This document shows positions 30,047 to 38,081 of a DNA stretch of 64,000 nt, piece by piece. The stretch is from JBBREP01 sp963716525 (GTDB taxonomy: Bacteria; Actinomycetota; Acidimicrobiia; IMCC26256; PALSA-610). The stretch is from contig OY970315.1 in the NCBI GenBank assembly GCA_963716525.1, forward strand, positions 372,001-436,000, given 5' to 3'. A program made the translations under genes and the position numbers. How positions within the stretch are numbered: position 1 is the stretch's first letter; every line of letters begins with the position of its first letter. The notes beneath the pieces are model-generated. The model was not told the DNA's origin and did not search any database. It worked only from the letters and a program-made list of their open reading frames with translations.

Positions 30047-31825
30047 ATGTCGGATCACCGGTCCGCACAGCTGGCGCGCGCCGCGACGCAACGGTCGACG
30101 GCGTCATCGCTCGTGTGGCTCGTCGCGCTCGTCGCGCTGGTGGGGTCGCTGGTCGCCACGCCTCGGGATGCCGGGGCGAGCGCGCGAGTGGACGCGGCGG
30201 CTGCAGTCTCAGTCTCGCCGGCGTCCGGACCGGCCGCGTCGCACGTGGATGTGTCGATGTCGGCGTTCGGGTCGTCCGAGAAGGTCGATGTGTTCTTCGA
30301 CAGCGTCACGATCCCGAAGCTGGGAACGCTCACCGCGTCGAAGTCCGGAACCGGCTCCATTTCCGTGACCGTGCCGGTCTGGGCAAAACCGAAGACGCAC
30401 ACGTTCATCGCGAGCGGTGAGAGTTCGCACCTCGAGGCGCGGGCCTCGTTTCTCGTGCGCACCAGCCCGGCCCCGAGCTGGAAGGTGCTCGCGCTCATCT
30501 ACACGGACATCGATGCCACGTACACAGCGCCGACAGGCGAGGTGCACCACGTGACGAACACCATGTCGGCGGCCGACCTCCAGGCCACCAAGAATGCCGT
30601 GACCGCGTTCGTGACCCAGGACGTGCCGCTCCTCGACAGCGGTGCGATGACGCCGACCGTCACCGTGCGCGTCCCGTCTCATCCGCTCGCGACGCTCTCA
30701 TATTGGGGCAACGGTTACTGGCCCTCACCGACCGATACCGCTGCCGACCTCGACCCCACATTCGACGCGGTGATCTTGATCTCGGACGGCTGGGTCATCG
30801 ACCAGGCGACCCATCAGTGGGAGTTCATCGCCGGTGCCGACGGTCTCACGGTCTCGCGGGGGGTGAACCAGACCTACGCGTGGATCAACCTCGACGGCGC
30901 CATCCGGCGCGGTTCACGTAACGTCTTCAAGCACGAGTTCGGTCACTCGATCCTTTCCTTCTACGACGCGTTGGGGACCGCGCCGACGCCCACAGTCAAC
31001 AACCACGCGACGGCCACGAGCTACGTGCACTGCGGCACCGGCACCTACTACGTGTGGCAGGACGAGAGCCTCGACGCTCCCATCCCGAACTCGATCTACA
31101 ACGACGTGTCCGGCTTCACGCACGACTACTACTCCGGCACGACTGCGCTGCCGTCGGCGCCCAATACGTGCCTCGGCATCACCGTGCAGGCGTGGGCGAC
31201 CGGTGGGCCGGCGAAATACCTGTCGCCGCCCGATGCTCCGACGCTGACGGGTTTTCGGGCCGGGGACGGTTGGGTTGCGGTGGCGTGGGATGCACCGTCG
31301 GGGACGGGCGACGCGCCGATCACGTCGTACATCGTGACGTCGAGCCCCGGAGGCCAGAGCGTCACCGTGCCGGCGGGTGCCCGCCGGGCCGCGCTGAGCG
31401 TGCCGGACGGCATCGCGCAGACGGTGCACGTGCAGGCGGTCAACGTGGCCGGCCCGGGCCCGGCGTCGAACGACTCGGCGACGTTCACGCCCGCGGCGTC
31501 GGCAATCAAGGTGACCACCGAGTACGACACGGCCGAGAACACGCGGCTGTTGAAGAACGCGGCGTATTTCGGGCAGAGCGCCGCGGACGCGCAGCGGACC
31601 TCGGTCGGGGTCCTCGCGTACCTCGTAGGGATCGTGCACAGCCCGACGATGACGCCGATCGTGCCGCCGGCGATGAGCGGGCCGAACAGCTACACGACGT
31701 CATGGTCGCCATCCGACCAGAGCGCGCTCGTGAGCGTGATGCGCCAGTACGGGATCATGCCGAACGAGACGCAGTACTTCGGTGTACAGCTCGTCGGATA
31801 TCTCCTCGCCCTCGGCGGCCACTAA
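30047..31825 (+). CDS. secreted zinc metalloprotease-like protein with FN3-containing C-terminal module
   Basis: A 592-residue protein; GGGAGG precedes ATG 30047. A hydrophobic signal segment (LVWLVALVALVGSLVA) leads to an IPT/TIG-like domain (VSVSPASGPAASHVDV). A catalytic region follows with HEFGH at residues 296-300 in the sequence VFKHEFGHSILSFYDALG; an aspartate seven residues later could be a third zinc ligand. The sequence then passes through FTHDYYSG. Residues 397-592 are the FN3-like and terminal domain shared with the divergent gene. I do not recognise a named peptidase family. The common C-terminus suggests a shared route to, or place on, the cell surface. Confidence 0.75.
   Translation: MSDHRSAQLARAATQRSTASSLVWLVALVALVGSLVATPRDAGASARVDAAAAVSVSPASGPAASHVDVSMSAFGSSEKVDVFFDSVTIPKLGTLTASKSGTGSISVTVPVWAKPKTHTFIASGESSHLEARASFLVRTSPAPSWKVLALIYTDIDATYTAPTGEVHHVTNTMSAADLQATKNAVTAFVTQDVPLLDSGAMTPTVTVRVPSHPLATLSYWGNGYWPSPTDTAADLDPTFDAVILISDGWVIDQATHQWEFIAGADGLTVSRGVNQTYAWINLDGAIRRGSRNVFKHEFGHSILSFYDALGTAPTPTVNNHATATSYVHCGTGTYYVWQDESLDAPIPNSIYNDVSGFTHDYYSGTTALPSAPNTCLGITVQAWATGGPAKYLSPPDAPTLTGFRAGDGWVAVAWDAPSGTGDAPITSYIVTSSPGGQSVTVPAGARRAALSVPDGIAQTVHVQAVNVAGPGPASNDSATFTPAASAIKVTTEYDTAENTRLLKNAAYFGQSAADAQRTSVGVLAYLVGIVHSPTMTPIVPPAMSGPNSYTTSWSPSDQSALVSVMRQYGIMPNETQYFGVQLVGYLLALGGH
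31235..31822 (+). repeat. shared C-terminal module, copy 2
   Basis: Encodes the 196-residue FN3-like plus terminal domain at the end of the metalloprotease; the partner copy is the complement of 27102-27689. The most conserved part is the terminal domain (LLKNAAYFGQSA, then NSYTTSW, then YLLALGGH). Confidence 0.85.
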
Positions 31826-31835
31826 TCGAGAGGGT

Positions 31836-31881
31836 GCCGCCGGTCGCGAGCGCTACGGCGGCTCGTCGAAGTGCACTTCGA
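31836..31881. terminator. paired hairpins between convergent genes
   Basis: A GCCGCCG...CGGCGGC stem (31836-31862, 13-base loop) is followed at once by a perfect 16-base palindrome TCGAAGTGCACTTCGA (31866-31881). They lie between the metalloprotease stop and the guanylyltransferase stop, where a bidirectional terminator is expected. The palindrome could also be a protein-binding site. Confidence 0.45.
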
Positions 31882-31961
31882 CTGGAACGGCGCGTGGGGC
31901 GTAGGGCGTGCGCGCAGGCGTCGAAGGCAACGCCGCGTGGCGCGCCACGAACAGGTGAGCG

Positions 31962-33041
31962 CTACGCGCGGATGCGGCCGCCGGAGATGCGGGAGCCCAC
32001 CATCACGCTGGCTCCCGCGCCCACGAGGGTGAGGTCGGCGAGGCCGGCGCCCTCGCCGACGTGCGCGGCCGCGCCCAGTACCGAATCGATCACCTCGGCG
32101 CCCGTGGCGACCGTGGCATCGTGGTGCAGCACTGACCGGTGAAGATGCGCGCCCGACGAGATCTCCGCACCCTGGCCGATCACCGACGAGCCAACACGCG
32201 CACCCGCGTCGATCCGCACGCCGGGGCCGAGCAACACCGGGGCCTCCAGCTTGGCGCCCTTGCTCACCGACACGTCGCCCATCACCCACACACCGGGCTC
32301 GGTCTCCTCGGCGCCGGGGGCGGGCACCGCGCCATTGCGGCTGTCGAGTGCGTCGAGATGCGCGCGCAGGTACTGCTCGGGTGTACCGATGTCGAGCCAG
32401 TAGCCGTCGTACTGGTAGCCGAAGAGTGCGCCGCGGGTGTGCACCATGCGCGGGAACACCTCGCGCTCGATCGACACGTTGACCCGGGTGGGGATGCGCT
32501 CGAGCACCGACGGCTCGAGGATGTACGTGCCGGCGTTGATCCAGTTCGTGGGCGCGGCGCCGTACGTGGGCTTCTCGATGAAGCCGACGACCTCACCGTC
32601 GCCACGGGTGGGCACCACCCCGAACGCCGACGGGTCGTCGACCTTGCAGAGATAGATCGACGCCTGCGCGCCACGGTCGGCGTGGAAATCGAGCATCGCA
32701 CCGAGATCGAGCTGCGTGAGCACGTCGCCGTTGCACACCACGAAGCGCTCCTCGATGCCGTCGGCGGCGAAGCGGATGCCGCCGGCCGTGCCGAGCGGCT
32801 TCTCCTCGACGGCGTACCGCAGGCGCACGTCGCCGAAGCGGTCGTGCGGGAAGTGCTCGCGGAACGCGTCGGGCAGGTAGCCCATCGACAGGATGACCTC
32901 GTCGACGCCGTACGTGGCGAGCCATGTGAGCTGCCGTTCGAGGAACGGCACGTTGGCGATCGGGAGCAGCGGCTTCGGTACCCCGTACGTGAGCGGCCGC
33001 AGTCGCGTGCCCTCTCCCCCAACGAGGACGACCGCCTTCAT
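31962..33041 (-). CDS. mannose-1-phosphate guanylyltransferase-like NDP-sugar pyrophosphorylase
   Basis: A 359-residue protein. The N-terminal nucleotidyltransferase domain carries the signature LVGGEGTRLRPLTYGVPKPL, then VVCNGDVLTQLDL and FIEKPTYGAAPTNWINAGTY. The C-terminal 100 residues form a left-handed beta-helix of hexapeptide repeats (GPGVRIDAGARVGSSVIG). The layout matches the mycobacterial enzyme Rv3264c that makes GDP-mannose. GDP-mannose would feed Gmd and mannosyltransferases. Other NDP-sugars cannot be excluded. It is the last gene of the envelope operon and its start overlaps the upstream stop by ATGA. Confidence 0.87.
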   Translation of the reverse strand: MKAVVLVGGEGTRLRPLTYGVPKPLLPIANVPFLERQLTWLATYGVDEVILSMGYLPDAFREHFPHDRFGDVRLRYAVEEKPLGTAGGIRFAADGIEERFVVCNGDVLTQLDLGAMLDFHADRGAQASIYLCKVDDPSAFGVVPTRGDGEVVGFIEKPTYGAAPTNWINAGTYILEPSVLERIPTRVNVSIEREVFPRMVHTRGALFGYQYDGYWLDIGTPEQYLRAHLDALDSRNGAVPAPGAEETEPGVWVMGDVSVSKGAKLEAPVLLGPGVRIDAGARVGSSVIGQGAEISSGAHLHRSVLHHDATVATGAEVIDSVLGAAAHVGEGAGLADLTLVGAGASVMVGSRISGGRIRA

Positions 33042-33919
33042 GGCTTGGTGGTGGTCGTGGCTGCCGTCGTCGGCGTGGTGGTCGTCGCGGCCGGTGTGGT
33101 GGTCGCCGTCGATCCCGGTTTCACGGAGGTGGTCGCGCCGGGAACCGTGGTGGTGCTGACCACCGGGCCGCCCATCGTGGTGGGCGTCGAGGTGCTCTCA
33201 CGGTTCGCGGCACCGGGCAGGTTCGCCTCGGAGGGCACGGCGCCGAGCTTGGTGAGGTCCTGGCCCGCCGGCTCGAAGTAGATCGCGACGACGTCCTGGT
33301 CGTACAGCTTGAACTTCGCCGGGTCGCCCGACTGGACCACGAGCTTGGTCTTCTGGCCCTGCTGATACTGCCCCACCGCCCAGCGCAGCTTGCCGACCTG
33401 CTTGCCGCACTTGTCGCCGTTCTTTTCCTTGATCGGCTTGCCGTTCGCGCCGGCCCAGAGCGACATCGACGTGGAGTCGAGGTGCCAGCCGCCGAACTCC
33501 ATGTACTTGCCGATCGTGGCGTTGCGACCCGCCTCGTCGGACGTTGCCGGCTCCATGTGGATGATGCCGTCGCCCTGCCCGTTGTCGAGCTGGTGGCTGT
33601 GGAGGCCGGCGTAGATCGTGGTGCCCGCCCGCACCGGCGTCTGCCCGTTGAACTGCCAGATCGGTGCGGGTTCCCACTTGCCGCACACGTTCACGCCGAT
33701 CGCCGCGTGCCAGTGGTCGGCGCCGTTGCCGCTGTTCGCCGAGTTGTGCAGCTTCGGGCCCACCGCGCCGGCCGAGTTGGGGTGGCGGCTGAGCAGCACG
33801 AGCACGGTGCCGGCGACGACGATGGCCGCGACAGCGAGGTTGAAGCTGGTGGAGCCGCCCCGGCGCACCCGCTTCGGGTTTCGGAACGCGCGGCGCTTCT
33901 TGCGCGACGAGAGAGCCAT
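33038..33919 (-). CDS. conserved single-pass membrane protein with Thr-rich tail
   Basis: A 293-residue protein of unknown function. A very basic N-terminus (SSRKKRRAFRNPKRVRRGG) precedes one membrane helix (LAVAAIVVAGTVLVLL), so the rest is outside the membrane. The extracytoplasmic domain contains DHWHAAIGVNVCGKW, then YAGLHSHQLDNGQGDGIIHM and a second cysteine in NGDKCGKQ, which could pair with the first. Several histidines suggest metal binding. The last 70 residues are a low-complexity Thr/Pro/Ala linker. It lies between the WbbL-like and guanylyltransferase genes in one operon, pointing to a cell-envelope role. Confidence 0.6.
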   Translation of the reverse strand: MALSSRKKRRAFRNPKRVRRGGSTSFNLAVAAIVVAGTVLVLLSRHPNSAGAVGPKLHNSANSGNGADHWHAAIGVNVCGKWEPAPIWQFNGQTPVRAGTTIYAGLHSHQLDNGQGDGIIHMEPATSDEAGRNATIGKYMEFGGWHLDSTSMSLWAGANGKPIKEKNGDKCGKQVGKLRWAVGQYQQGQKTKLVVQSGDPAKFKLYDQDVVAIYFEPAGQDLTKLGAVPSEANLPGAANRESTSTPTTMGGPVVSTTTVPGATTSVKPGSTATTTPAATTTTPTTAATTTTKP

Positions 33920-33931
33920 GGAGTGGTCAGG

Positions 33932-34873
33932 CTACCGGACCGGTTCGGTGACCTCAGGGCGGGTCGGCCGGACCGCCCGGGTGAAGGTCCGGACGAATGC
34001 GATGCCGCAGATAGCCACGGCCCGGGCCACGAGCGCGGCCGCGAGCAGGGGCAACAGGACGCGGCGCGTCCCCCTCCAGTGGGTCCGCGCGAACCGGTAC
34101 GCGCTGCGGTGGTGCTCGACGATCGAGCGATACGGACGCGACCGGCGGCTCACGCCCTCGATGTGCACCACCGTGCCGCTCGGCTCGTAGCGGACCCGCC
34201 AGCCCGCGGCGCGCAGCCGCACGCCCAGATCGACGTCCTCGAGGAACATGAAGAAGCGTTCGTCCCAGCCACCGACTTCGTCGAGCGCTTCCCGCCGTAA
34301 CCACATCGCCGCGCCCGATGCCCAGTCGGCATCGCGCGCCACATCGGGCGGGAGGTGTTCCTGGCGGTACCGCCGGCTCCACGGGTTCGACGGCCACAGC
34401 GGTGCGAGCACCAGATGCGCCACCGACGTGACCATGCCGGGCACCTCGCGCGCCGACGGGTAGTCGTCACCCTGCGCGTCGCGGATGCGGGGCGCGACCA
34501 GACCCACGCGCGGCTCCTCGTCGAGCACCGTGCACATCGCCGCCGCAGTGCCGGGATCGAGCAGCACATCCGCATTCAGCACCGCGACGTGCTCTGCATG
34601 CGACGCGGCGATGCCGAGGTTCGCCGCGCGCGCGTAGCCGACGTTGCCGGGTGCGTGCACGACGCGCGCGCTGGTCGTTGCGATCGCGTCGAGCGAACCG
34701 TCGGTCGAGCCGTTGTCGACGACGATGATCTCGGCGCCGCCTGCGCTGTCGTCGCCTTCGACCGACGCGACGCTGCGGGCGAGCACGTCGCCCGCGTTGA
34801 AGTTCACGATCACCGCAGCCCAGCGCCGCGCATGCGTCGTTTGGGTATCAAATAGCGGTCCCAAACGACGCAT
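33932..34873 (-). CDS. GT2 rhamnosyltransferase-like enzyme (WbbL type)
   Basis: A GT-A-fold transferase with VIVNFNAGDVLARSV, IIVVDNGSTDGSLDAI and the metal-binding AVLNADVLLDPG. WASGAAMWLRREALDEVGGW and FFMFLEDVDLGVRLRAAGW follow, and a C-terminal hydrophobic segment anchors it. The pattern fits WbbL, which adds rhamnose to the decaprenyl-PP-GlcNAc linkage of actinobacterial cell walls, and it lies close to the guanylyltransferase as in M. tuberculosis. Oddly, the only in-frame ATG before the first strand lies inside a palindromic repeat (34827-34878), giving about 20 extra residues; GTG at 34813 is a shorter option. Confidence 0.8.
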   Translation of the reverse strand: MRRLGPLFDTQTTHARRWAAVIVNFNAGDVLARSVASVEGDDSAGGAEIIVVDNGSTDGSLDAIATTSARVVHAPGNVGYARAANLGIAASHAEHVAVLNADVLLDPGTAAAMCTVLDEEPRVGLVAPRIRDAQGDDYPSAREVPGMVTSVAHLVLAPLWPSNPWSRRYRQEHLPPDVARDADWASGAAMWLRREALDEVGGWDERFFMFLEDVDLGVRLRAAGWRVRYEPSGTVVHIEGVSRRSRPYRSIVEHHRSAYRFARTHWRGTRRVLLPLLAAALVARAVAICGIAFVRTFTRAVRPTRPEVTEPVR

Positions 34874-34878
34874 GCGCG
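34827..34878 (-). repeat. palindromic intergenic repeat, copy A
   Basis: A perfect 19-bp inverted repeat (34827-34845 with 34860-34878) with a 14-base loop. Read on the minus strand the core is ATGCGTCGTTTGGG, loop ACCGCTATTTGATA, then the complement arm. It starts four bases after the stop of the upstream GT2 gene. The same element recurs at 43376-43419 with one loop difference. Confidence 0.9.
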
Positions 34879-34882
34879 GGCT

Positions 34883-35626
34883 TCAGTCGGTGAAGCGGTA
34901 CTTCGCGAGCGTCCAGAGGGCGAGGAAACCGTCACGCCAGGTGATCTTCTTGCCCTCGTGGAACTCGCGGCCGGCGTAGGAGATCGGCACCTCGTAGATG
35001 CGCACACCGAGCTTGAGGATCTTCGCGGTGAGCTCGGGTTCGATCTCGAAGCGCTGCGAGCGCAGCTGCACGCCGTCGACCACCCGCCGATCGATCAGCT
35101 TGTAGCACGTCTCCATGTCGGAGAGCGTCGTGTTGTAGAGCACGTTCGTGACGAGCGAGAGGAACCGGTTGCCCACCCAGTGCAGGAACAACATGTTGCG
35201 CCGCTCACCGGTAAAGCGGGAGCCGTACACGACGAGCGCGCGGCCGCGCATGATCGGGTGCAGCAGGCGGGGCCAGTCCTCGGGGTCGTATTCCAGGTCG
35301 GCGTCCTGCACGAGCACGAGATCGCCGGTGGCGCGCTCGAAACCGGCGCGCACGGCCGCGCCCTTGCCCTCGTTGTGCGGCTGGACGACCACCCGGACGG
35401 TGCTGTCGCGCAGCTGGGCGAGCACGTCGCCGGTGCCGTCGGTGCTCCCGTCGTCGACCACGATGACCTCGAGATCGAGATTCCCGGGCAGCTCGACGGC
35501 ACGCATGCGCCGGATGATCTCGCCGACGGTGTTGCGCTCGTTGTAGACCGGGACGACGACCGAGAGCTTGCGGTAGGTGACCGGCTCAAAGGCGCCCGCG
35601 GCGCTGCTCTTCCTCATAGGCGGCAT
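34883..35626 (-). CDS. GT2 glycosyltransferase, dolichyl/polyprenyl-phosphate-mannose-synthase-like
   Basis: A 247-residue soluble GT2 enzyme: LSVVVPVYNERNTVGEII, VIVVDDGSTDGTGDVL, HNEGKGAAVRAGFERATGD and the metal motif VLVQDADLEYDPEDW. The C-terminal KILKLGVRIYEVPISYAGR and the lack of a membrane segment match polyprenyl-phosphate sugar synthases. It overlaps the end of the UDP-xylose synthase gene by about 40 bases, so the operon is tightly packed; starts at 35626 or 35617 are possible. It probably charges a lipid phosphate with a sugar for export. Confidence 0.85.
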   Translation of the reverse strand: MPPMRKSSAAGAFEPVTYRKLSVVVPVYNERNTVGEIIRRMRAVELPGNLDLEVIVVDDGSTDGTGDVLAQLRDSTVRVVVQPHNEGKGAAVRAGFERATGDLVLVQDADLEYDPEDWPRLLHPIMRGRALVVYGSRFTGERRNMLFLHWVGNRFLSLVTNVLYNTTLSDMETCYKLIDRRVVDGVQLRSQRFEIEPELTAKILKLGVRIYEVPISYAGREFHEGKKITWRDGFLALWTLAKYRFTD

Positions 35627-36533
35627 AGGTGCAGCGCAAACCTTCGCGCAGATTCACCGTCGGCGCCCATCCAAGGCGCTCGCGCGCTTTGGTGATGTCG
35701 GGCCGCCGCCGCGTGGGGTCGTCGGCCGGAAGCGGTTCGAACACGATCGGTGAGCCCGAGCCGGTGAGCTCGATCACGATCTGCGCGAGCTCGAGCATCG
35801 TGAACTCGTCGGGGTTGCCGACATTGATCGGGCCGATCTCGTCGGAGTCGAACAGCGCGATCAGGCCACGCACTTCGTCGGCCACGTAGCAGAACGAGCG
35901 AGTCTGGCTGCCGTCGCCGTAGACCGTGATCGGCACACCCTTCATCGCCTGCACGAGGAAGTTCGACACCACCCGACCGTCGGCGGGCCGCAGGCGCGGT
36001 CCGTAGGTGTTGAAGATGCGCACGATCGCGCTGCGCAGCCCGAACTCTCGGTGGTACGTCATCGTGAGCGTCTCGGCGAAGCGCTTGGCCTCGTCGTACA
36101 CGGCGCGCGGACCGACGGGGTTCACGTTGCCCCAGTACTCCTCCGTCTGCGGGTGCACGAGCGGGTCGCCGTAGACCTCGCTCGTCGACGCGAGGAAGAA
36201 GCGGGCGTCGTTGGCGCGGGCAAGGTCGAGCGCGCGCCGCGTGCCGATCGAGCTGACATCGAGCGTCTCGAGCGGCATGCGCAGGTATTCGGGCGGGCTC
36301 GCGGGACTCGCGAGGTGCATCACACCGTCGACGTGGCCTTCCACAGGAAGGTCCTTGCACACGTCGGCCTCGATGAACGTGAAGCGGCCGTGGTCGAGGA
36401 GCTGCTCGACGTTCACACGCCGACCGCTCGAGAGGTTGTCGACGCACACGACGTCGTCACCCCGCGCCACGAGCAGGTCGCACAGGTGGGAGCCGACGAA
36501 CCCGGCACCGCCGGTGACGACGATGCGTGCCAT
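35586..36533 (-). CDS. uxs: UDP-glucuronate decarboxylase (UDP-xylose synthase)
   Basis: A 315-residue extended SDR protein. NAD-binding VTGGAGFVGSHLCDLL is followed by STSEVYGDPLVHPQ and the hallmark EEYWGNVNPVGPRAVYDEAK, where Tyr146 and Lys150 are catalytic. RIFNTYGPRLRPADGRVVSN and GDGSQTRSFCYV complete the decarboxylase pattern. It converts UDP-glucuronate to UDP-xylose. The gene directly upstream makes UDP-glucuronate, and the two overlap by one base (TGATG), so the pathway UDP-glucose to UDP-xylose is encoded as a unit. Confidence 0.9.
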   Translation of the reverse strand: MARIVVTGGAGFVGSHLCDLLVARGDDVVCVDNLSSGRRVNVEQLLDHGRFTFIEADVCKDLPVEGHVDGVMHLASPASPPEYLRMPLETLDVSSIGTRRALDLARANDARFFLASTSEVYGDPLVHPQTEEYWGNVNPVGPRAVYDEAKRFAETLTMTYHREFGLRSAIVRIFNTYGPRLRPADGRVVSNFLVQAMKGVPITVYGDGSQTRSFCYVADEVRGLIALFDSDEIGPINVGNPDEFTMLELAQIVIELTGSGSPIVFEPLPADDPTRRRPDITKARERLGWAPTVNLREGLRCTYAAYEEEQRRGRL

Positions 36534-37825
36534 CAGCGGCCGACCCCGACGTACTGGAAGCCGCGCCGGCGCATCGCGGCCGGGTCGAGCAGGTTGCGCG
36601 TGTCGACGATCGCCGGCGCCGCCACGAGCGTCTTCAACCGGTCGAAGTCGAGCCACCGGAACTCGTCCCACTCGGTGAGCACTGCGATCACCTGGGCACC
36701 CTGCGCGGCGTCGTAAGCGTCCTGGCGGACGTCGAGGCCGGGCATCTGCTGCGCGGCCCGCTCGCCCGCGGCGGGGTCGAAGGCTCGCACGATGGCGCCC
36801 GCGTCGAGCAGGCGCTGGCAGATGAGCATCGACGGCGAGTCGCGCAGGTCGTCGGTGTCGGCCTTGAACGTGAGACCCAGCACCGCCACGACCGCGCCGT
36901 CGAGATCTCCGCCGGCCGCGGCCGCGATCTTCTCGACCATGTGGGCGTATTGCTTCTTGTTGACCTCGACGACGCCCTGCAAGAGGTCGAAGGCGTAGTC
37001 GTGGCTCGTCGCCGTGTAGATCAGTGCGGCGGTGTCCTTCGGGAAGCAGGAGCCACCGAAGCCTGGCCCGGGCTTCAGGAACTCGAAGCCGATCCGACGG
37101 TCGTAGCCCATGCCCAGCGCAACCTCGCGCACGTCGGCGTCGACCGCTTCGCAGAGATTCGCGATCGCGTTGATGAAGCTGATCTTCGTGGCCAGGAACG
37201 CGTTCGACGCGTACTTGATCATCTCGGCCGATGCCGGATCGGTGACCACGACCGGAGCGTGCAGCCCGCGATACAGATCCGACACCTTCACCGCGGCCGC
37301 GGGGTCGTCGCAGCCGATCACGATGCGGTCGGGGTTGAGGAAGTCGCGCACCGCCTGGCCCTCGCGCAGGAACTCGGGGTTCGACGCGACGCGCACGCGA
37401 TCGAGCAGCGGGCCCGACTCGTCGAGGATGCGCTGCACGAAACGAGTCGACCCGACCGGCATCGTCGACTTGTTGACGACGACCGAGCCCGACTGCAGTA
37501 CAGGAGCGATCTGGCGCGCCGCGATGTCGACGTAGCTCATGTCGGCCTCGCCGTCCTCACCCTGCGGTGTGGGCACGCAGATGAAGATGCAGTCGGCGGT
37601 CGCCGCGGCATTGGCGGCACCGACCACGAACGAGAGCCGGTGCGATGCCAGCCCTTCGGTGACGAGCGCGGGCAGACCCTCTTCGAGGATCGGCACCTCG
37701 CCCTCGTTGAGCTTGGCGACCCGCTCCTCGTCGATGTCGGCGCCGACGACGTCGTGGCCGAGATGGGCGAGGCATGCAGCGGTCGTGAGGCCGACGTAGC
37801 CGGCACCGATGACGGCAACTCTCAT
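36533..37825 (-). CDS. ugd: UDP-glucose 6-dehydrogenase
   Basis: A 430-residue protein. The N-terminal NAD domain begins MRVAVIGAGYVGLTTAACLA; VNKSTMPVGST and NPEFLREGQAVRDFLNPDR follow. The catalytic cysteine is Cys260 in GPGFGGSCFPKDTAAL. The C-terminal domain has LGLTFKADTDDLRDSPS. It oxidises UDP-glucose twice to UDP-glucuronate. It is probably the first gene of the operon running down to the guanylyltransferase. The 256 bases upstream to the LCP gene hold no gene and no promoter I could support. Confidence 0.95.
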   Translation of the reverse strand: MRVAVIGAGYVGLTTAACLAHLGHDVVGADIDEERVAKLNEGEVPILEEGLPALVTEGLASHRLSFVVGAANAAATADCIFICVPTPQGEDGEADMSYVDIAARQIAPVLQSGSVVVNKSTMPVGSTRFVQRILDESGPLLDRVRVASNPEFLREGQAVRDFLNPDRIVIGCDDPAAAVKVSDLYRGLHAPVVVTDPASAEMIKYASNAFLATKISFINAIANLCEAVDADVREVALGMGYDRRIGFEFLKPGPGFGGSCFPKDTAALIYTATSHDYAFDLLQGVVEVNKKQYAHMVEKIAAAAGGDLDGAVVAVLGLTFKADTDDLRDSPSMLICQRLLDAGAIVRAFDPAAGERAAQQMPGLDVRQDAYDAAQGAQVIAVLTEWDEFRWLDFDRLKTLVAAPAIVDTRNLLDPAAMRRRGFQYVGVGR

Positions 37826-38081
37826 GGTGTGGGTTCTCGACAGGTTCCGATGGGCGGATGAGGGCTAGTTGTGACATTGCCGGACAAGCACGGGCGCGAC
37901 CCGCCGAACCCGTGGTTTGCCCCTCCGCGCCAGGAGCCGGTGCCGGATGGTGTGGAGCCGGCGTCGGCGCGCTCAGTGACACAGACTACGCGTCGATCCT
38001 CGTTCGGCAACCAGCGACCCCGCCCGCCGGGCAAACGTCACAAGCTCGCGCAACCCGCCGGGCGCTGACGCGCCGGAGCCG

